Position numbers and translations under genes: made by a program. Below the pieces are notes generated by a model. The model ran no database searches. It worked only from the letters and a program-made list of their open reading frames with translations, and had not been told where the DNA came from. From NCBI GenBank assembly GCA_041390825.1, contig JAWKPF010000013.1:69248-133247 (forward strand): a stretch of DNA of 64,000 nucleotides, in the 5' to 3' direction. This stretch comes from Thermomicrobiales bacterium. Lineage in GTDB: Bacteria > Chloroflexota > Chloroflexia > Thermomicrobiales > UBA6265. Position 1 is the stretch's first letter. Every line of letters begins with the position of its first letter. Of this stretch, positions 27,209 through 35,711 are shown piece after piece.

Positions 27209-27976
27209 ATGGAACCCAACGATCGATCGCATTTGCGTACGAACCGGCGCGCACTGCTCCGCGCTGGCGCCGGTGTCGCTGCTGTCGGAGCATTCGGCTC
27301 GTTGACGCGGGCATCCACGCTTGCCACGCAGACGGCTCCCCAGTTTGGGTCACCCGAGTATGAAGCTGCCCTCAAGATTACCGATGGCATCCGGGGCGTG
27401 TTTCAGTCGCCAGCGCTCGATGCCCTGTCGCCCGCCGGCGACAACCTCAACCATCTCCTGTTGGTCCAGATCAAGAACTGGCTCAACAGTTTCCAATTCG
27501 CCTATGAGGAAGCGCCAGAAGGTTTGCACACCCTCGCCGCCACCTATGCCGCGGCCAATCTGCTGACCTACGGTGACGCGGTGTGGGAGAAGTACAAACT
27601 CGGCGAGAAGTACGAGATTACCGATCCGATGACGGGAGCTCCGACCATTCGGAACCTCTTCTGGTCGAGCCGATTTGGCCCCGATGCCCCGAAAGACATC
27701 ACCGCCAAGGACAACTACTACCAGGACACGGGAATCGAAGTCTTGCAGGAGCGAGGGACGATCTTCCTGAGCTGCAACAACTCACTGAACGGCCAGGCTG
27801 CGGCGGCGGTAGCGGACGGGCGCGCGCCCGCAGGAATGGAAGCCGCCGATGTCGCCACAGACATTGCCGCCAATCTCGTACCGGGAGCCGTGCTCGTTCC
27901 GGCTGTTGTCGGTGAAGTGAGCCGGGCGCAGACCGCCGGATACTCGCTGGTCTTCATCCCGAAGTTCTCGTTGTAG
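27209..27976 (+). CDS. Tat-exported DsrE/DsrF-like protein
   Basis: This 255-residue protein has a Tat-type leader (TNRRALLRAGAGVAAVGAF). Its C-terminal 120 residues resemble the DsrE/DsrF-like sulfur-relay fold: a Cys in IFLSCNNSLNGQ, then LVPGAVLVPAVVGEVSRAQT and GYSLVFIP, the usual end of the family. DsrE-type proteins bind or move persulfide sulfur, but exported members are poorly understood. GGAGAA lies 9 bases before the ATG at 27209; the frame is open further upstream (GTG at 27071), which the Tat leader argues against. The cupin gene follows after 20 bp, so the two probably form an operon under the palindromic promoter. Confidence 0.65.
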   Translation: MEPNDRSHLRTNRRALLRAGAGVAAVGAFGSLTRASTLATQTAPQFGSPEYEAALKITDGIRGVFQSPALDALSPAGDNLNHLLLVQIKNWLNSFQFAYEEAPEGLHTLAATYAAANLLTYGDAVWEKYKLGEKYEITDPMTGAPTIRNLFWSSRFGPDAPKDITAKDNYYQDTGIEVLQERGTIFLSCNNSLNGQAAAAVADGRAPAGMEAADVATDIAANLVPGAVLVPAVVGEVSRAQTAGYSLVFIPKFSL

Positions 27977-27996
27977 TGCATTCGAGGAGGCCGACG

Positions 27997-28531
27997 ATGT
28001 CTGGAACGAACCGTTTTCGCTTCCTTACTGTTTGCCGTTCTGTTCGTGAGTCTTCTGACGCTTGCGCCTGGCCGCTCGACGGCGCTGGCGCAGGATGGAC
28101 AGCCGATTGATCTGCCCTGTGTCACCGGCGTCACCGCGCTGACTCTCGGTGCGGGTGCTCCGAACGATGCAAATGGACAGCTGCTTGTCCTTATCCGTCT
28201 CACCATTGCTCCGGGCGGCGGATTCTCTCCACATACTCATCCAGGAATGATGGTCGTATCCGTCGAATCCGGCACCGTGGATGTAACGCAGATTGGCGAT
28301 ATGGAGATGACGGTCACACGGGCCGCGTCCAATGGCACGCCCGAGGTGAGCGAGCCCCTGACAAACGGGATGATGGCAACCCTCAACCCGGGCGATTCGT
28401 TCGTCGAACCAGCGGGCATGGTGCACACCGCGTTCAACAACGGGAGTGAGTCGGCAGTGCTCTTGGCGACGGGGCTCATCGATCCGAATCAGCCGGCAAC
28501 CCAGTGCGTCGAGGGCACGCCCACCGCATAG
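27997..28531 (+). CDS. Secreted cupin-domain protein with an apparent frameshift in the signal peptide
   Basis: A cupin domain is clear: HTHP with the metal-binding His residues in GGFSPHTHPGMMVVSVESG, and the second motif NPGDSFVEPAGMVHTAFN. The ribosome site GAGGAGG serves the ATG at 27997, but the hydrophobic leader (VFASLLFAVLFVSLLTLAPG) lies in another frame, which is open only from about 28010. Removing one base between them gives a normal Sec signal ending at TALAQDG. Without that, translation could only begin at the GTG at 28046 with no ribosome site. It forms an operon with the DsrE-like gene. Small exported cupins often bind metal; no reaction is assigned. Confidence 0.7.
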
Positions 28532-28560
28532 CCGGCGCGTTTCCGGATCAGGTATCGAGG

Positions 28561-28589
28561 AGGGGACGGGTGCGCGACACCTGTCCCCT
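28561..28589. terminator. Bidirectional hairpin between convergent genes
   Basis: AGGGGACGGGTG and ACACCTGTCCCCT pair over 12 positions with one G-T pair. It sits between the stop codons at 28531 (plus) and 28598 (minus), the usual place for a shared terminator. Confidence 0.65.
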
Positions 28590-28597
28590 CTCGATGC

Positions 28598-29578
28598 TCA
28601 GGAAACCATGAAGGTGGCGGATTCTCCCAACGCGAGATGAGGCACGCCATCGGCATCCGGCAAGAGGCAGACGACGGTGTATTCGCCGGGCGCGAGATCG
28701 ACGAAGACCAGGGAGCGGGACTCGCCAGCGGGAATGGTTTCCTGGCCGATGACCTGCATGTTGTCCGGGAAGCCGTCGCCCGTGGGGCGAATCAACTCTT
28801 CGATCGTAGCGCCATCGACCAGGCGAAGGACCAGGAATTCGTGCGCTTCGTCGCCGGTGTTCTTCACGGTGAAGACGACATCCGGCCCAGCGATCGTGGC
28901 CGGGGAGATGGTGATCTTGCCGTCGGTTTCGGTGGCGGTGGCCTGCGTAGCCTCGGAGGGAATGGAAGGGGTTTGGAGCGCGACCTGATGGACGAGCCAA
29001 TGCCCTTCCCCGGCGGCGGTTGGGGTTGCGGCCGTGGAACGGCTGGGCCGGAAGAGGAAGGTCCACTCTTCGGTGCGCAACTGGTTGCCCTGCACCGTGA
29101 TGACCTGGGCGCTGGCGGTGTCGCTGCCGGTGAAGTTGATCTGGCCGATCGACACGACGGTGACGGGAATGACGGCAGCCGAGGGCGCCAGGGCCAGGTA
29201 GTCCTCTTTGGTCATGCGCTCGCCGCCGCCATAGGCGTCGGCCAGATAGCGATCGGTGACGAGCACGGTGACGGTTTCGGCGTCGCCCGCGGTGAGGCAG
29301 GAGGCCAGCGCCTCGATGACGGACTGGATTGCGTCGCCGGTGGCGACATCGACACCGTAGAGCGCGGATGGTGTGCTCGCGCTAACGCCTTCGGGAACAT
29401 CTGGAGCGGGAACCAGACCAGGATCGGCGCAAGCGTTGGCCGCCACGGGTGTGGCCGATTGGGCAGCAATTCCGGTTGGGCTCTGCGTGAGTGCCAGCAG
29501 CGCAAGGACGAGCGTGGCGATCAGGCCTGGGTGAAACCAGGCGTGGCGGGGGGCTGGGGTGCGTTGGGGGTCCGGCAT
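28598..29578 (-). CDS. Secreted SnoaL-like plus cupredoxin-like protein (second copy)
   Basis: An N-terminal hydrophobic signal (LIATLVLALLALTQSPTGIA) precedes a SnoaL-like domain (about 75-210, SVIEALASCLTAGDAETV, then WTFLFRPSR and GHWLVHQVA). The C-terminal cupredoxin-like domain (VVFTVKNTGDEAHEFLVLRL, and GEYTVVCLLPDADGVPHLAL) keeps the Cys and flanking His of the copper-site pattern. The architecture is that of the protein at 22440-23471, but the Met-rich linker is absent. GAGAGGA lies 6 bases before the ATG at 29578. It converges on the cupin gene. Function unknown; extracellular copper or ligand binding is possible. Confidence 0.72.
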   Translation of the reverse strand: MPDPQRTPAPRHAWFHPGLIATLVLALLALTQSPTGIAAQSATPVAANACADPGLVPAPDVPEGVSASTPSALYGVDVATGDAIQSVIEALASCLTAGDAETVTVLVTDRYLADAYGGGERMTKEDYLALAPSAAVIPVTVVSIGQINFTGSDTASAQVITVQGNQLRTEEWTFLFRPSRSTAATPTAAGEGHWLVHQVALQTPSIPSEATQATATETDGKITISPATIAGPDVVFTVKNTGDEAHEFLVLRLVDGATIEELIRPTGDGFPDNMQVIGQETIPAGESRSLVFVDLAPGEYTVVCLLPDADGVPHLALGESATFMVS

Positions 29579-29797
29579 CGGTTCCTCTCTGGTGCTTTGC
29601 GTCCGACTGTGTACGGACGCCTCGGGTTGGGGCGATTGTAGTAAGTCGAGCAGTGTGCCGCCACTGGCTCATCCGTTCTTGTGCACGAGCGGTGCGATAC
29701 TTGGAGTCACCAAGCGGGCAGACTGGGGAAAAGCGTATGTTCCGCCACCGCAACGGATGCGGAACATATCTCGCGGGTTGAAGAGGAGACCGAACTG

Positions 29798-30193
29798 ATG
29801 CAACGACCGAATCTGGCGCCGATCTTTCGCTGGTTGACCGTCGTCACCGCCGGACTGGTCGTGGTGCAGGCGTTCCTGGCGGGCCGCGGGTTATGGCTCG
29901 GCGAACGCGGATTGATCGATGCGCATGAGATGCTGGCGAACATTCTCTTCCTGCTCGCGGTCGCGCAGTTTGGCTTGGTGCTGGCGATCGGGTTTGCGAA
30001 CCCATTGGGAAAACGGCTCCTCGCAATGAACGCGGTGCTTGCCATTGCGCTGGTGGCGCAGACGGGATTGGGCTATGTGGGGCGTGACAACATGGACGCG
30101 CGGGCCTGGCATTTCCCATTGGGAGTGCTGATCTTTGGATTGGCGGTGATGATCGTGATGATGGCGTGGCAGGAGAAGGCGGCTCGGCAGTAG
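29798..30193 (+). CDS. Four-helix membrane protein, DUF6220-like
   Basis: This 131-residue integral membrane protein has four helices (LTVVTAGLVVVQAFLAGRGL, ANILFLLAVAQFGLVLAIG, LLAMNAVLAIALVAQTGLGY, WHFPLGVLIFGLAVMIVMMA). Conserved His residues sit before helix 2 (DAHEM) and in WHFP, and a Gln-rich first helix resembles DUF6220-type proteins, which look like small heme- or quinone-linked membrane proteins. GAGGAG lies about 10 bases before the ATG at 29798. The stop is followed 4 bases later by a 12-unit heptanucleotide array. Function not known. Confidence 0.75.
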   Translation: MQRPNLAPIFRWLTVVTAGLVVVQAFLAGRGLWLGERGLIDAHEMLANILFLLAVAQFGLVLAIGFANPLGKRLLAMNAVLAIALVAQTGLGYVGRDNMDARAWHFPLGVLIFGLAVMIVMMAWQEKAARQ

Positions 30194-30197
30194 GGAA

Positions 30198-30281
30198 GAG
30201 GCGACGGGCAACGGGCAACGGGCAACGGGCAAGAGGCAACGGCCAAAAGGCAATAGGCAAAAGGCAAGAGGCAACGGGCGA
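30198..30281 (+). repeat. Heptanucleotide array NNGGCAA, 12 units (left arm)
   Basis: Twelve tandem heptamers: GAGGCGA, four CGGGCAA, GAGGCAA, CGGCCAA, AAGGCAA, TAGGCAA, AAGGCAA, GAGGCAA, CGGGCGA. It starts 4 bases after the stop of the membrane protein gene. The inverted partner TTGCCNN lies at 31008-31042, and the four-helix-bundle gene lies between them. Confidence 0.9.
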
Positions 30282-30336
30282 TGGTCACATCGTGTGGTGT
30301 GTGACATGTGTCATGCGGTGGGGGAAGGTGTAGAGC

Positions 30337-30813
30337 GTGCAAGATGATTGGGATTGGGAATGCGATGGGCGAGAAGCGACAAACCGTGTGGACCGCTCGA
30401 TTCAGGAACCTGCGGACGACTATCGCGCCATCCGGGACTACACCGATCTACGGGTTTGGCAACTCGCCATGGATCTGGCAGTTGCCGTCTGCGAAGCAAC
30501 CGAACGATTTCCATCACATGAACGATTCGGCTTGACCAGCCAACTGCGGCGTGCCAGCGTTTCGGTGCCGTCGAACATCGCTGAAGGAAATGCGCGTAAC
30601 AGCACTGCCGACTATCTGCGCTTTCTTCGCATGGCCCATGGGTCGCTCGCGGAGATCCGGACTCAACTACTGCTTGCGGCTCGACTCGGTTTTCTTGACG
30701 GTTCGACATCGAACGAGCTGGTGTCGCTCGTACGCGCTCTCACACGCCAACTTGCTGCGATGTATCGGGCCATCGAGCAGTCGACAGCGAATGGTCACCA
30801 GCGCACGCTCTGA
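30337..30813 (+). CDS. Four-helix-bundle protein (23S rRNA intervening-sequence/Avd-like family)
   Basis: This 158-residue protein belongs to the four-helix-bundle family of 23S rRNA intervening-sequence proteins, related in fold to the Avd accessory protein of diversity-generating retroelements. The hallmarks are LRVWQLAMDLAVAVCEATERF, FGLTSQLRRASVSVPSNIAE followed by GNAR, and YLRFLRMAHGSLAEIRTQLL. Known members form basic pentameric barrels that bind nucleic acid or a reverse transcriptase; no reverse transcriptase is in this window. The start is a GTG at 30337 with a distant GAAGG. The gene is enclosed by inverted heptanucleotide arrays (30198-30281 and 31008-31042), suggesting it is cargo or driver of a repeat-bounded element. 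Confidence 0.88.
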   Translation: MQDDWDWECDGREATNRVDRSIQEPADDYRAIRDYTDLRVWQLAMDLAVAVCEATERFPSHERFGLTSQLRRASVSVPSNIAEGNARNSTADYLRFLRMAHGSLAEIRTQLLLAARLGFLDGSTSNELVSLVRALTRQLAAMYRAIEQSTANGHQRTL

Positions 30814-31007
30814 ATCCACGGCGATCGGTCCAGACACCTCGATCGTCGGTCACGCTGCACACCTGGTTCGCCTCCAGTACGGCTCAACGTTAGCGACCCA
30901 GCCAGGTGACACATCCGCGCAGTCATAAGCCCCACAGGACTCCGCGGTCGTGATCCGGTCGCAATCGAACGAACAACGGACCAGCAGCCACACCCCGACT
31001 CCCACTG
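30814..31007. other. Non-coding right flank of the four-helix-bundle element
   Basis: No gene is seen. The stretch joins the end of the four-helix-bundle gene to the right heptad arm and could hold an element-specific RNA or end structure; I see no strong hairpin. Confidence 0.3.
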
Positions 31008-31042
31008 TTGCCTGTTGCCCGTTGCCTGTTGCCCCTTGCCTA
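31008..31042 (-). repeat. Heptanucleotide array TTGCCNN, five units (right arm)
   Basis: TTGCCTG, TTGCCCG, TTGCCTG, TTGCCCC, TTGCCTA. This is the reverse complement of the pattern at 30198-30281. Its last three bases are the stop codon of the GNAT gene on the minus strand. Confidence 0.88.
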
Positions 31043-31543
31043 CCCCAACAACTTCTCCATCACGATCGTATCGACCCAGCGGCCGTCGAGCTGGCCTTGC
31101 TCGTGGTAGATGCCGACGGTGCGGAAACCGCGCGATTGGTAGAGGCGCATACCGGCTTCATTGAAAGGAAAGGCGGCGAGGACGAGCTTGTGAAAGCCAA
31201 GCCTGGTGGCTTCCGCGATGAGGTGATCGAGCATGGCGCCGCCGAGACCGTGACCGCGGTGCGCGCGATCGACATAGACCGAGAAGTCGGCGACCCATTG
31301 GTAGGCTGGACGAGGGTTGAAGCTGTTGAGCGAACCCCAGGCGACGACCGCGCCGTCCAGTTCGGCGATATACACGGGATGCCGGGCATCGCGCGCGGCA
31401 AGCCAGGCGGCGCGCTCCTCGGCCGTGCGTTCTTCGGTTTCCAGGGTGGCGAGGCGGTCACGTATGCCCTGGTTGTAGATATCGGTGATGGCAGGCGCAT
31501 CGGTTGGCTGGGCGAGGCGGATGCGGATGTGGGGATTGGACAC
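31040..31543 (-). CDS. GNAT-family N-acetyltransferase
   Basis: This 167-residue acetyltransferase would use acetyl-CoA to modify an amine. The acetyl-CoA-binding segment is visible as VDRAHRGHGLGGAMLDHLIA (R/Q-x-x-G-x-G/A pattern). Other marks are TDIYNQGIRDRLATLETEER and AFPFNEAGMRLYQSRGFRTV, close to phosphinothricin/methionine-sulfoximine acetyltransferase-type proteins (PAT/MddA), but substrate assignment from sequence is unsafe. The start is a GTG at 31543 with AGGAG 11 bases upstream, the same spacing as for the DfsB-like gene at 44930. The stop codon TAG is supplied by a heptanucleotide array. Confidence 0.88.
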   Translation of the reverse strand: MSNPHIRIRLAQPTDAPAITDIYNQGIRDRLATLETEERTAEERAAWLAARDARHPVYIAELDGAVVAWGSLNSFNPRPAYQWVADFSVYVDRAHRGHGLGGAMLDHLIAEATRLGFHKLVLAAFPFNEAGMRLYQSRGFRTVGIYHEQGQLDGRWVDTIVMEKLLG

Positions 31544-31740
31544 CTGGCAACGTCTCCTTGGCTCGGAACGGATGGTCTTGCGTGCCAGTATGGTCACGTC
31601 CGGGGGAAAAGCGCGGAAAACTGGTGACCGAACTGGCAACCCGACCCGTCATAACCTTCTACACTTAGGCGCGCTTTGGCGGAGTGACGCGAGGTCTGGG
31701 TCGCCATAGGCATGCTCGAATACATGACGAAGGACTATCG

Positions 31741-34203
31741 ATGAGCGATCGCGAAGAAGCACAGGTTGCCGAAGACGCCGAGGCGCCGGCCACCGAATCC
31801 AAGCCCAAGTCGGCTGCCAAACCGAAACGAACCCGTACCGCCAAGCCGAAATCAGAAGAATCTCCGGAGACGGCCACCCAGGAAGCTGCCGAGATGGTCT
31901 CGGAAGGGGGTCCGGTGGGTGACGAAGCTGATCGCCAGCTTGGGGTGGATCACTTGCCGGCGGAAACGGTGGAGCAGGAAACCGCTGCGATCGAAAAGGC
32001 CCATCCGGATCTGGTTGGCGACACGCTCGTGGCCGGCGATGCCGTGGTGAGCGCCAGCGCTCGATCGTCGCGCCGCAAGCGGACACCGAAGAAGGACGAA
32101 GCACCTCGCACCGCCACCGATCCATTCTTGCCCGGCGCGTGCAACCCGTCGCCCGATGGCAAGCAGATTGCGTATCTGCTGACCGATGGCGAGGGTTCGA
32201 CCCGGCTCTGGATTTCGGAACTGGATGGCAGCAGCGCCTCGTCGATCGAGCTCCCGTTCCGTCCGGTCTTCGATATCGAAGGGCCGCAGTGGTCGCCGGA
32301 TGGCACGATGATCGCCTTGACCGGGAGCGCGCCTTCCGATATTGGCACGGCCATTTGGCTGGCGCCGGCTGCGGGAGGCGACTGCATCCTGCTGGCCGAT
32401 CACGCGGCCTCGGACGAGCAGCCGCGGTGGTCGGCGGACGGGTCGTTGCTGGCGTTCGCGTCCCGGCGCCATGGCCGCAGCGCCATTTGCGTGGCGACGC
32501 CGGATGGCTACGGCCCGGTGGTGCAGCTGACCGATGGCCCGATTGGCCAGGACGACCGCAATCCATGCTGGGAGCCGAATAGCCAGCGGATCGCCTATAC
32601 CCGGCATATGGTGGATGGCGAGCAGGTGGGCGATCAGATCTGGACCGTTTCGATCCTGACCGGTGAGCAGAAACAGGCGACCAAGAAGCTGGCGAACCGC
32701 TCGCAGTTGCAGTGGTGCCCCGGCAAATCGCAGATCGCGTTCATCACCGATGAGGCCGAATGGCTGAACGTGGGTGTGGTGAATCCGGACAACAGCGCCG
32801 GCTGGAATCTGGCCAGTGAAGCGGGCGACAAGGGTTCGCCGCGCTATTCGCCGGATGGCGGGCGCATTCTCTATACCCGCCGCGTGCGAGGGGAAGTGCG
32901 CCTGGTGGAGCGTCCGACCAGCGGCGCCACGGCCGATCCGCTCGATCCGGGTATGGGCGTGGCCAGCTCGCCGCGCTGGTTGCCGGACAAGCAGGTGGTT
33001 TACCAGTTCTCCTCTCCGCTCGAGGCGCCGTCCTTTGTGGTGCAGGCAGCCAAGAAAGATGTCGAGCGGCTCTACATCGGTGTGACCGGCGGCTGGACGG
33101 CGGAAGATTGGTTCGTGCCGCCCGATCATGTCGATTACGAGATTGCCGGCGGGTTGAAAGCAGGCGCGCTGGTCTACCGCAACAAGCGCGAGGTCGAAAA
33201 GTTGCCAGCCGTGCTCTTCCTGGGCGCGACGCCACAGGAGGCAAACCGGTTCGAGTTCGATTCGACCATTCAGGCGCTCGTGCAGCGCGGATTCGCGGTC
33301 ATCGTGCCGACGCTGCCGGGGACGCCGGGGTATGGCAAGAAGATCGTGAACGCGCTGAAGGAGCGGGCCGGCACCGAGGCGGAGATTTCCGATCTGGTCG
33401 ATCTGGCCAATTGGGCGCGTGGGCTGGAGTTCGTGGATAGCTCGCGGCTCTATCTGGTGGGCGACGGCTACGGTGGGGCGTTGGCGCTGCTGCTGGCCGG
33501 CGCGCGGCCGGGGGTCGCGGACGGTGTGGCGGTGATCGACCCAGTGACGGACTGGGACGATGAGCTCGACCAGGCCGACGACGAATTTGCCTCGTGGTAT
33601 CTGGAATACCTGGGTCTGCCATCGGCCAATCGGGGCAAGAGCGCGTTGCGCACGCCAACGACCTTCGCGGGGGTGCTCGATTTGCCGGTGCTGCTGGTGG
33701 GCACCAGCCGGGCAAGTCTGGGCCGCTCGATCCAGCTGGAGCGGTTCGCGGCCGCGCTGGACGAGCTTCAGGTGCCGTATGCGCGGGTGACGTCCGAGAA
33801 CGAATCGACCTGGCTCACGACCGAGAAGGTGGCCGGATTCCTGGCGAACCCGGCGGGCGCGGAGCTGGTGGCGCCGGTAGAACCGGCGGCGCCCGAGACC
33901 GCGGCGGATGCCGAGCCTGACTATGTGATCGAAGAGGTCGAGACAGTCGATATCGAGGCGTTGATCCTGGGGGACCAGCCGGACGAGGTGATCGTGGCGG
34001 AAGCGGTCGAGGACGGGATCATCGTGGCCGAGGCGGCGACCAATGGCGTGGTGGCCGACGAGCCGGTAGCGGAGGCAGCCGAGGTCGTCGAAGCCGAGGT
34101 CGTGGTCGAGGATGTCGTGGTCGAAGCAGCGCCGGAACCGGAGCCCGAACGGGTGCTGGTGAGCTCGAATGTCGGTCGTGGGATGCGCACGGACGAGATC
34201 TAG
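31741..34203 (+). CDS. S9-like propeller/hydrolase protein with a lost catalytic triad
   Basis: This 820-residue protein has a Lys/Glu/Ala-rich N-terminus (about 1-115), a TolB/S9-type beta-propeller (about 120-430, with repeats such as NPSPDGKQIAYLL, PQWSPDGTMIALTG and PRYSPDGGRILYTR), and an alpha/beta-hydrolase-like domain (about 450-690). The tail is acidic, rich in Val/Ala/Glu. The nucleophile elbow reads GDGYGG with Gly576 in place of Ser. The usual Asp-bearing loop is replaced by GTSRASLGRSIQ, and the His-bearing GHGF by ESTWLTTE. All three triad residues are thus missing, so it is probably a binding or scaffold protein, not a peptidase. GAAGGA precedes the ATG at 31741. Confidence 0.8.
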   Translation: MSDREEAQVAEDAEAPATESKPKSAAKPKRTRTAKPKSEESPETATQEAAEMVSEGGPVGDEADRQLGVDHLPAETVEQETAAIEKAHPDLVGDTLVAGDAVVSASARSSRRKRTPKKDEAPRTATDPFLPGACNPSPDGKQIAYLLTDGEGSTRLWISELDGSSASSIELPFRPVFDIEGPQWSPDGTMIALTGSAPSDIGTAIWLAPAAGGDCILLADHAASDEQPRWSADGSLLAFASRRHGRSAICVATPDGYGPVVQLTDGPIGQDDRNPCWEPNSQRIAYTRHMVDGEQVGDQIWTVSILTGEQKQATKKLANRSQLQWCPGKSQIAFITDEAEWLNVGVVNPDNSAGWNLASEAGDKGSPRYSPDGGRILYTRRVRGEVRLVERPTSGATADPLDPGMGVASSPRWLPDKQVVYQFSSPLEAPSFVVQAAKKDVERLYIGVTGGWTAEDWFVPPDHVDYEIAGGLKAGALVYRNKREVEKLPAVLFLGATPQEANRFEFDSTIQALVQRGFAVIVPTLPGTPGYGKKIVNALKERAGTEAEISDLVDLANWARGLEFVDSSRLYLVGDGYGGALALLLAGARPGVADGVAVIDPVTDWDDELDQADDEFASWYLEYLGLPSANRGKSALRTPTTFAGVLDLPVLLVGTSRASLGRSIQLERFAAALDELQVPYARVTSENESTWLTTEKVAGFLANPAGAELVAPVEPAAPETAADAEPDYVIEEVETVDIEALILGDQPDEVIVAEAVEDGIIVAEAATNGVVADEPVAEAAEVVEAEVVVEDVVVEAAPEPEPERVLVSSNVGRGMRTDEI

Positions 34204-34275
34204 CGCGATTGGCGCATTGTTCGAAAGAACGGAGCGTGGGCGCGGCGTGCGGTTGGTCATCGACCTTCGGTCGAT

Positions 34276-34339
34276 CGCCGGGCAGGGACGCCCGGCGCTA
34301 CGATCCAGTGATGGTGGCGCGGCGTCCCTGCTCGCCGTT
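34276..34339. repeat. GC-rich palindromic repeat
   Basis: CGCCGGGC and GCCCGGCG pair around AGGGAC (34276-34297). A diverged inverted copy (GCGTCCCTGCTCGCCG) follows near 34325-34340. It lies between convergent genes and may end transcription from both sides. Confidence 0.5.
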
Positions 34340-34349
34340 CGGGTGATTG

Positions 34350-35597
34350 CTAGAAGCGGGCGGGGTCGAAGGGTTTCAGGAGCTCGCGGGAGCCGTTGTT
34401 GGTCATGAGATCGGCGATGGCGTCACCCGTGGCGGGAGCGAGGGTGAGTCCCATCATGCCGTGGCCGGTGGCAATGGCGAGATTGCGGTAGTCCTTGAGG
34501 TACCCAATGAGCGGAAGTCCGTCGGACGACATGGGGCGCAGACCGCTGCTGACGACGGGGATCGAGAGGTCGGTCGGCCAACCGCGGATGATATCGGCGG
34601 TGCCGCGGACGATTGCTTCGACACGCTCCGGGCGGATCGTCGCGTTGTTGCCGGAGAACTCCATGGTGCCCGCCAGGCGGGTCATTCCATTCATTGGGGT
34701 GATGACGTGCCGGCCGTCGAAGACCTCGATCGGATGGCGGATTTCGACCGGGGCGGGGGTGTAGTCCAGCGAATAGCCCTTGCCGCCCTCGATGGGAATG
34801 CGGCGCTTGGCGAACCGGGCAATCTGGGGTGACCAGACGCCCGCGGCAATGAGGACAGCGTCGGTTTCGATGCGCCCGTGATCGAGGACGACGTTGGTGA
34901 CCCTGTTCCCTTCGATCGTGAGGTCTTCGACGCTCACGCCGCTGCGAAGATCGACATCGTTGGCTTCCAGCCAGGAGACGAGCGCGGAGTTGAGCGTGTC
35001 AGGGCGGATGGAGCGTTCCTGCGTCATCCAGATGCCGCCGTGAATCTTCTCGGTCAGGGCTGGTTCCATCTGGCGCAGATCGTCGCCGACAATCGGCCCC
35101 TGGATTTGCAAGCCATTGATCGGGCCAAAGCGAGCGAGCATTTCCAGTTCGTCCTCGAGCCCGGCGGGTGTGCGGAAGACGAAGAGAATGCCGTCGTGAT
35201 GTTCCTCGAAGGAGATGCCGTCGGCGCGCATTGTGTCGAAGGTTTCGAAGGCGCGCTTGCCAAGTCCGGCGAGGGCCTCGACGCCATGCCAATAGTCCTT
35301 TTCGTTGCAGTGACGCCAGAAATCGAGGGTCCAGCGCATGAACGATGGACTGGGACGCGGCTGGATGTAGAGCGGACTGGACGAGGAGCGCATCCATTTC
35401 ATGGAGGTGCGCACCAGACCGGGAGCGGGAACGGGTGTGGCCCAACCGGGAGAGATCCATCCCGCATTGACACGGGATGCGCCGTAGCCGAAATCGCGAT
35501 TGGTGACGACGGTAACCGTCCATCCCCGCTTGCGCAGCGCCCAGGCTGACGAGAGCCCGACGACGCCACCGCCAATGACGACAACCCGATCTGGCAT
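34350..35597 (-). CDS. FAD-dependent amino-acid oxidoreductase (DadA-like)
   Basis: This 415-residue flavoprotein of the DAO/DadA superfamily has the N-terminal dinucleotide motif VVVIGGGVVGLSSAWALRKR with the acidic-equivalent strand TVVTNRD. NAGWISPGWATPVPAPGLV is typical of D-amino-acid dehydrogenases. The C-terminal FAD-contact region reads SSGLRPMSSDGLPLIG and GHGMMGLTLAPATGDAIADL. It would oxidise a D-amino acid or similar amine to the keto acid. The start at 35597 has GAGGGAATAGGG upstream. No partner or transporter is adjacent, though a D-threonine-aldolase-like gene occurs at 57696. Confidence 0.9.
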   Translation of the reverse strand: MPDRVVVIGGGVVGLSSAWALRKRGWTVTVVTNRDFGYGASRVNAGWISPGWATPVPAPGLVRTSMKWMRSSSSPLYIQPRPSPSFMRWTLDFWRHCNEKDYWHGVEALAGLGKRAFETFDTMRADGISFEEHHDGILFVFRTPAGLEDELEMLARFGPINGLQIQGPIVGDDLRQMEPALTEKIHGGIWMTQERSIRPDTLNSALVSWLEANDVDLRSGVSVEDLTIEGNRVTNVVLDHGRIETDAVLIAAGVWSPQIARFAKRRIPIEGGKGYSLDYTPAPVEIRHPIEVFDGRHVITPMNGMTRLAGTMEFSGNNATIRPERVEAIVRGTADIIRGWPTDLSIPVVSSGLRPMSSDGLPLIGYLKDYRNLAIATGHGMMGLTLAPATGDAIADLMTNNGSRELLKPFDPARF

Positions 35598-35711
35598 GGC
35601 CCTATTCCCTCTTCATCTGCGCGGCATCTCCGCGTTTAGAGAAGTATGAAGGATTCCGCCACCGAACGGTAGCCAGGAAGGCAAAAATCCGAGCCGAGAT
35701 GGCTGATCCCG

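Noticed and set aside
30337..30813. Diversity-generating retroelement based on the Avd-like protein
   Set aside because: No reverse transcriptase, template repeat or variable repeat was found in the window.
31852..34260. 802-residue antisense frame over the S9-like gene
   Set aside because: Arg/His-rich nonsense-like sequence, no ribosome site, exactly opposite a recognisable gene.
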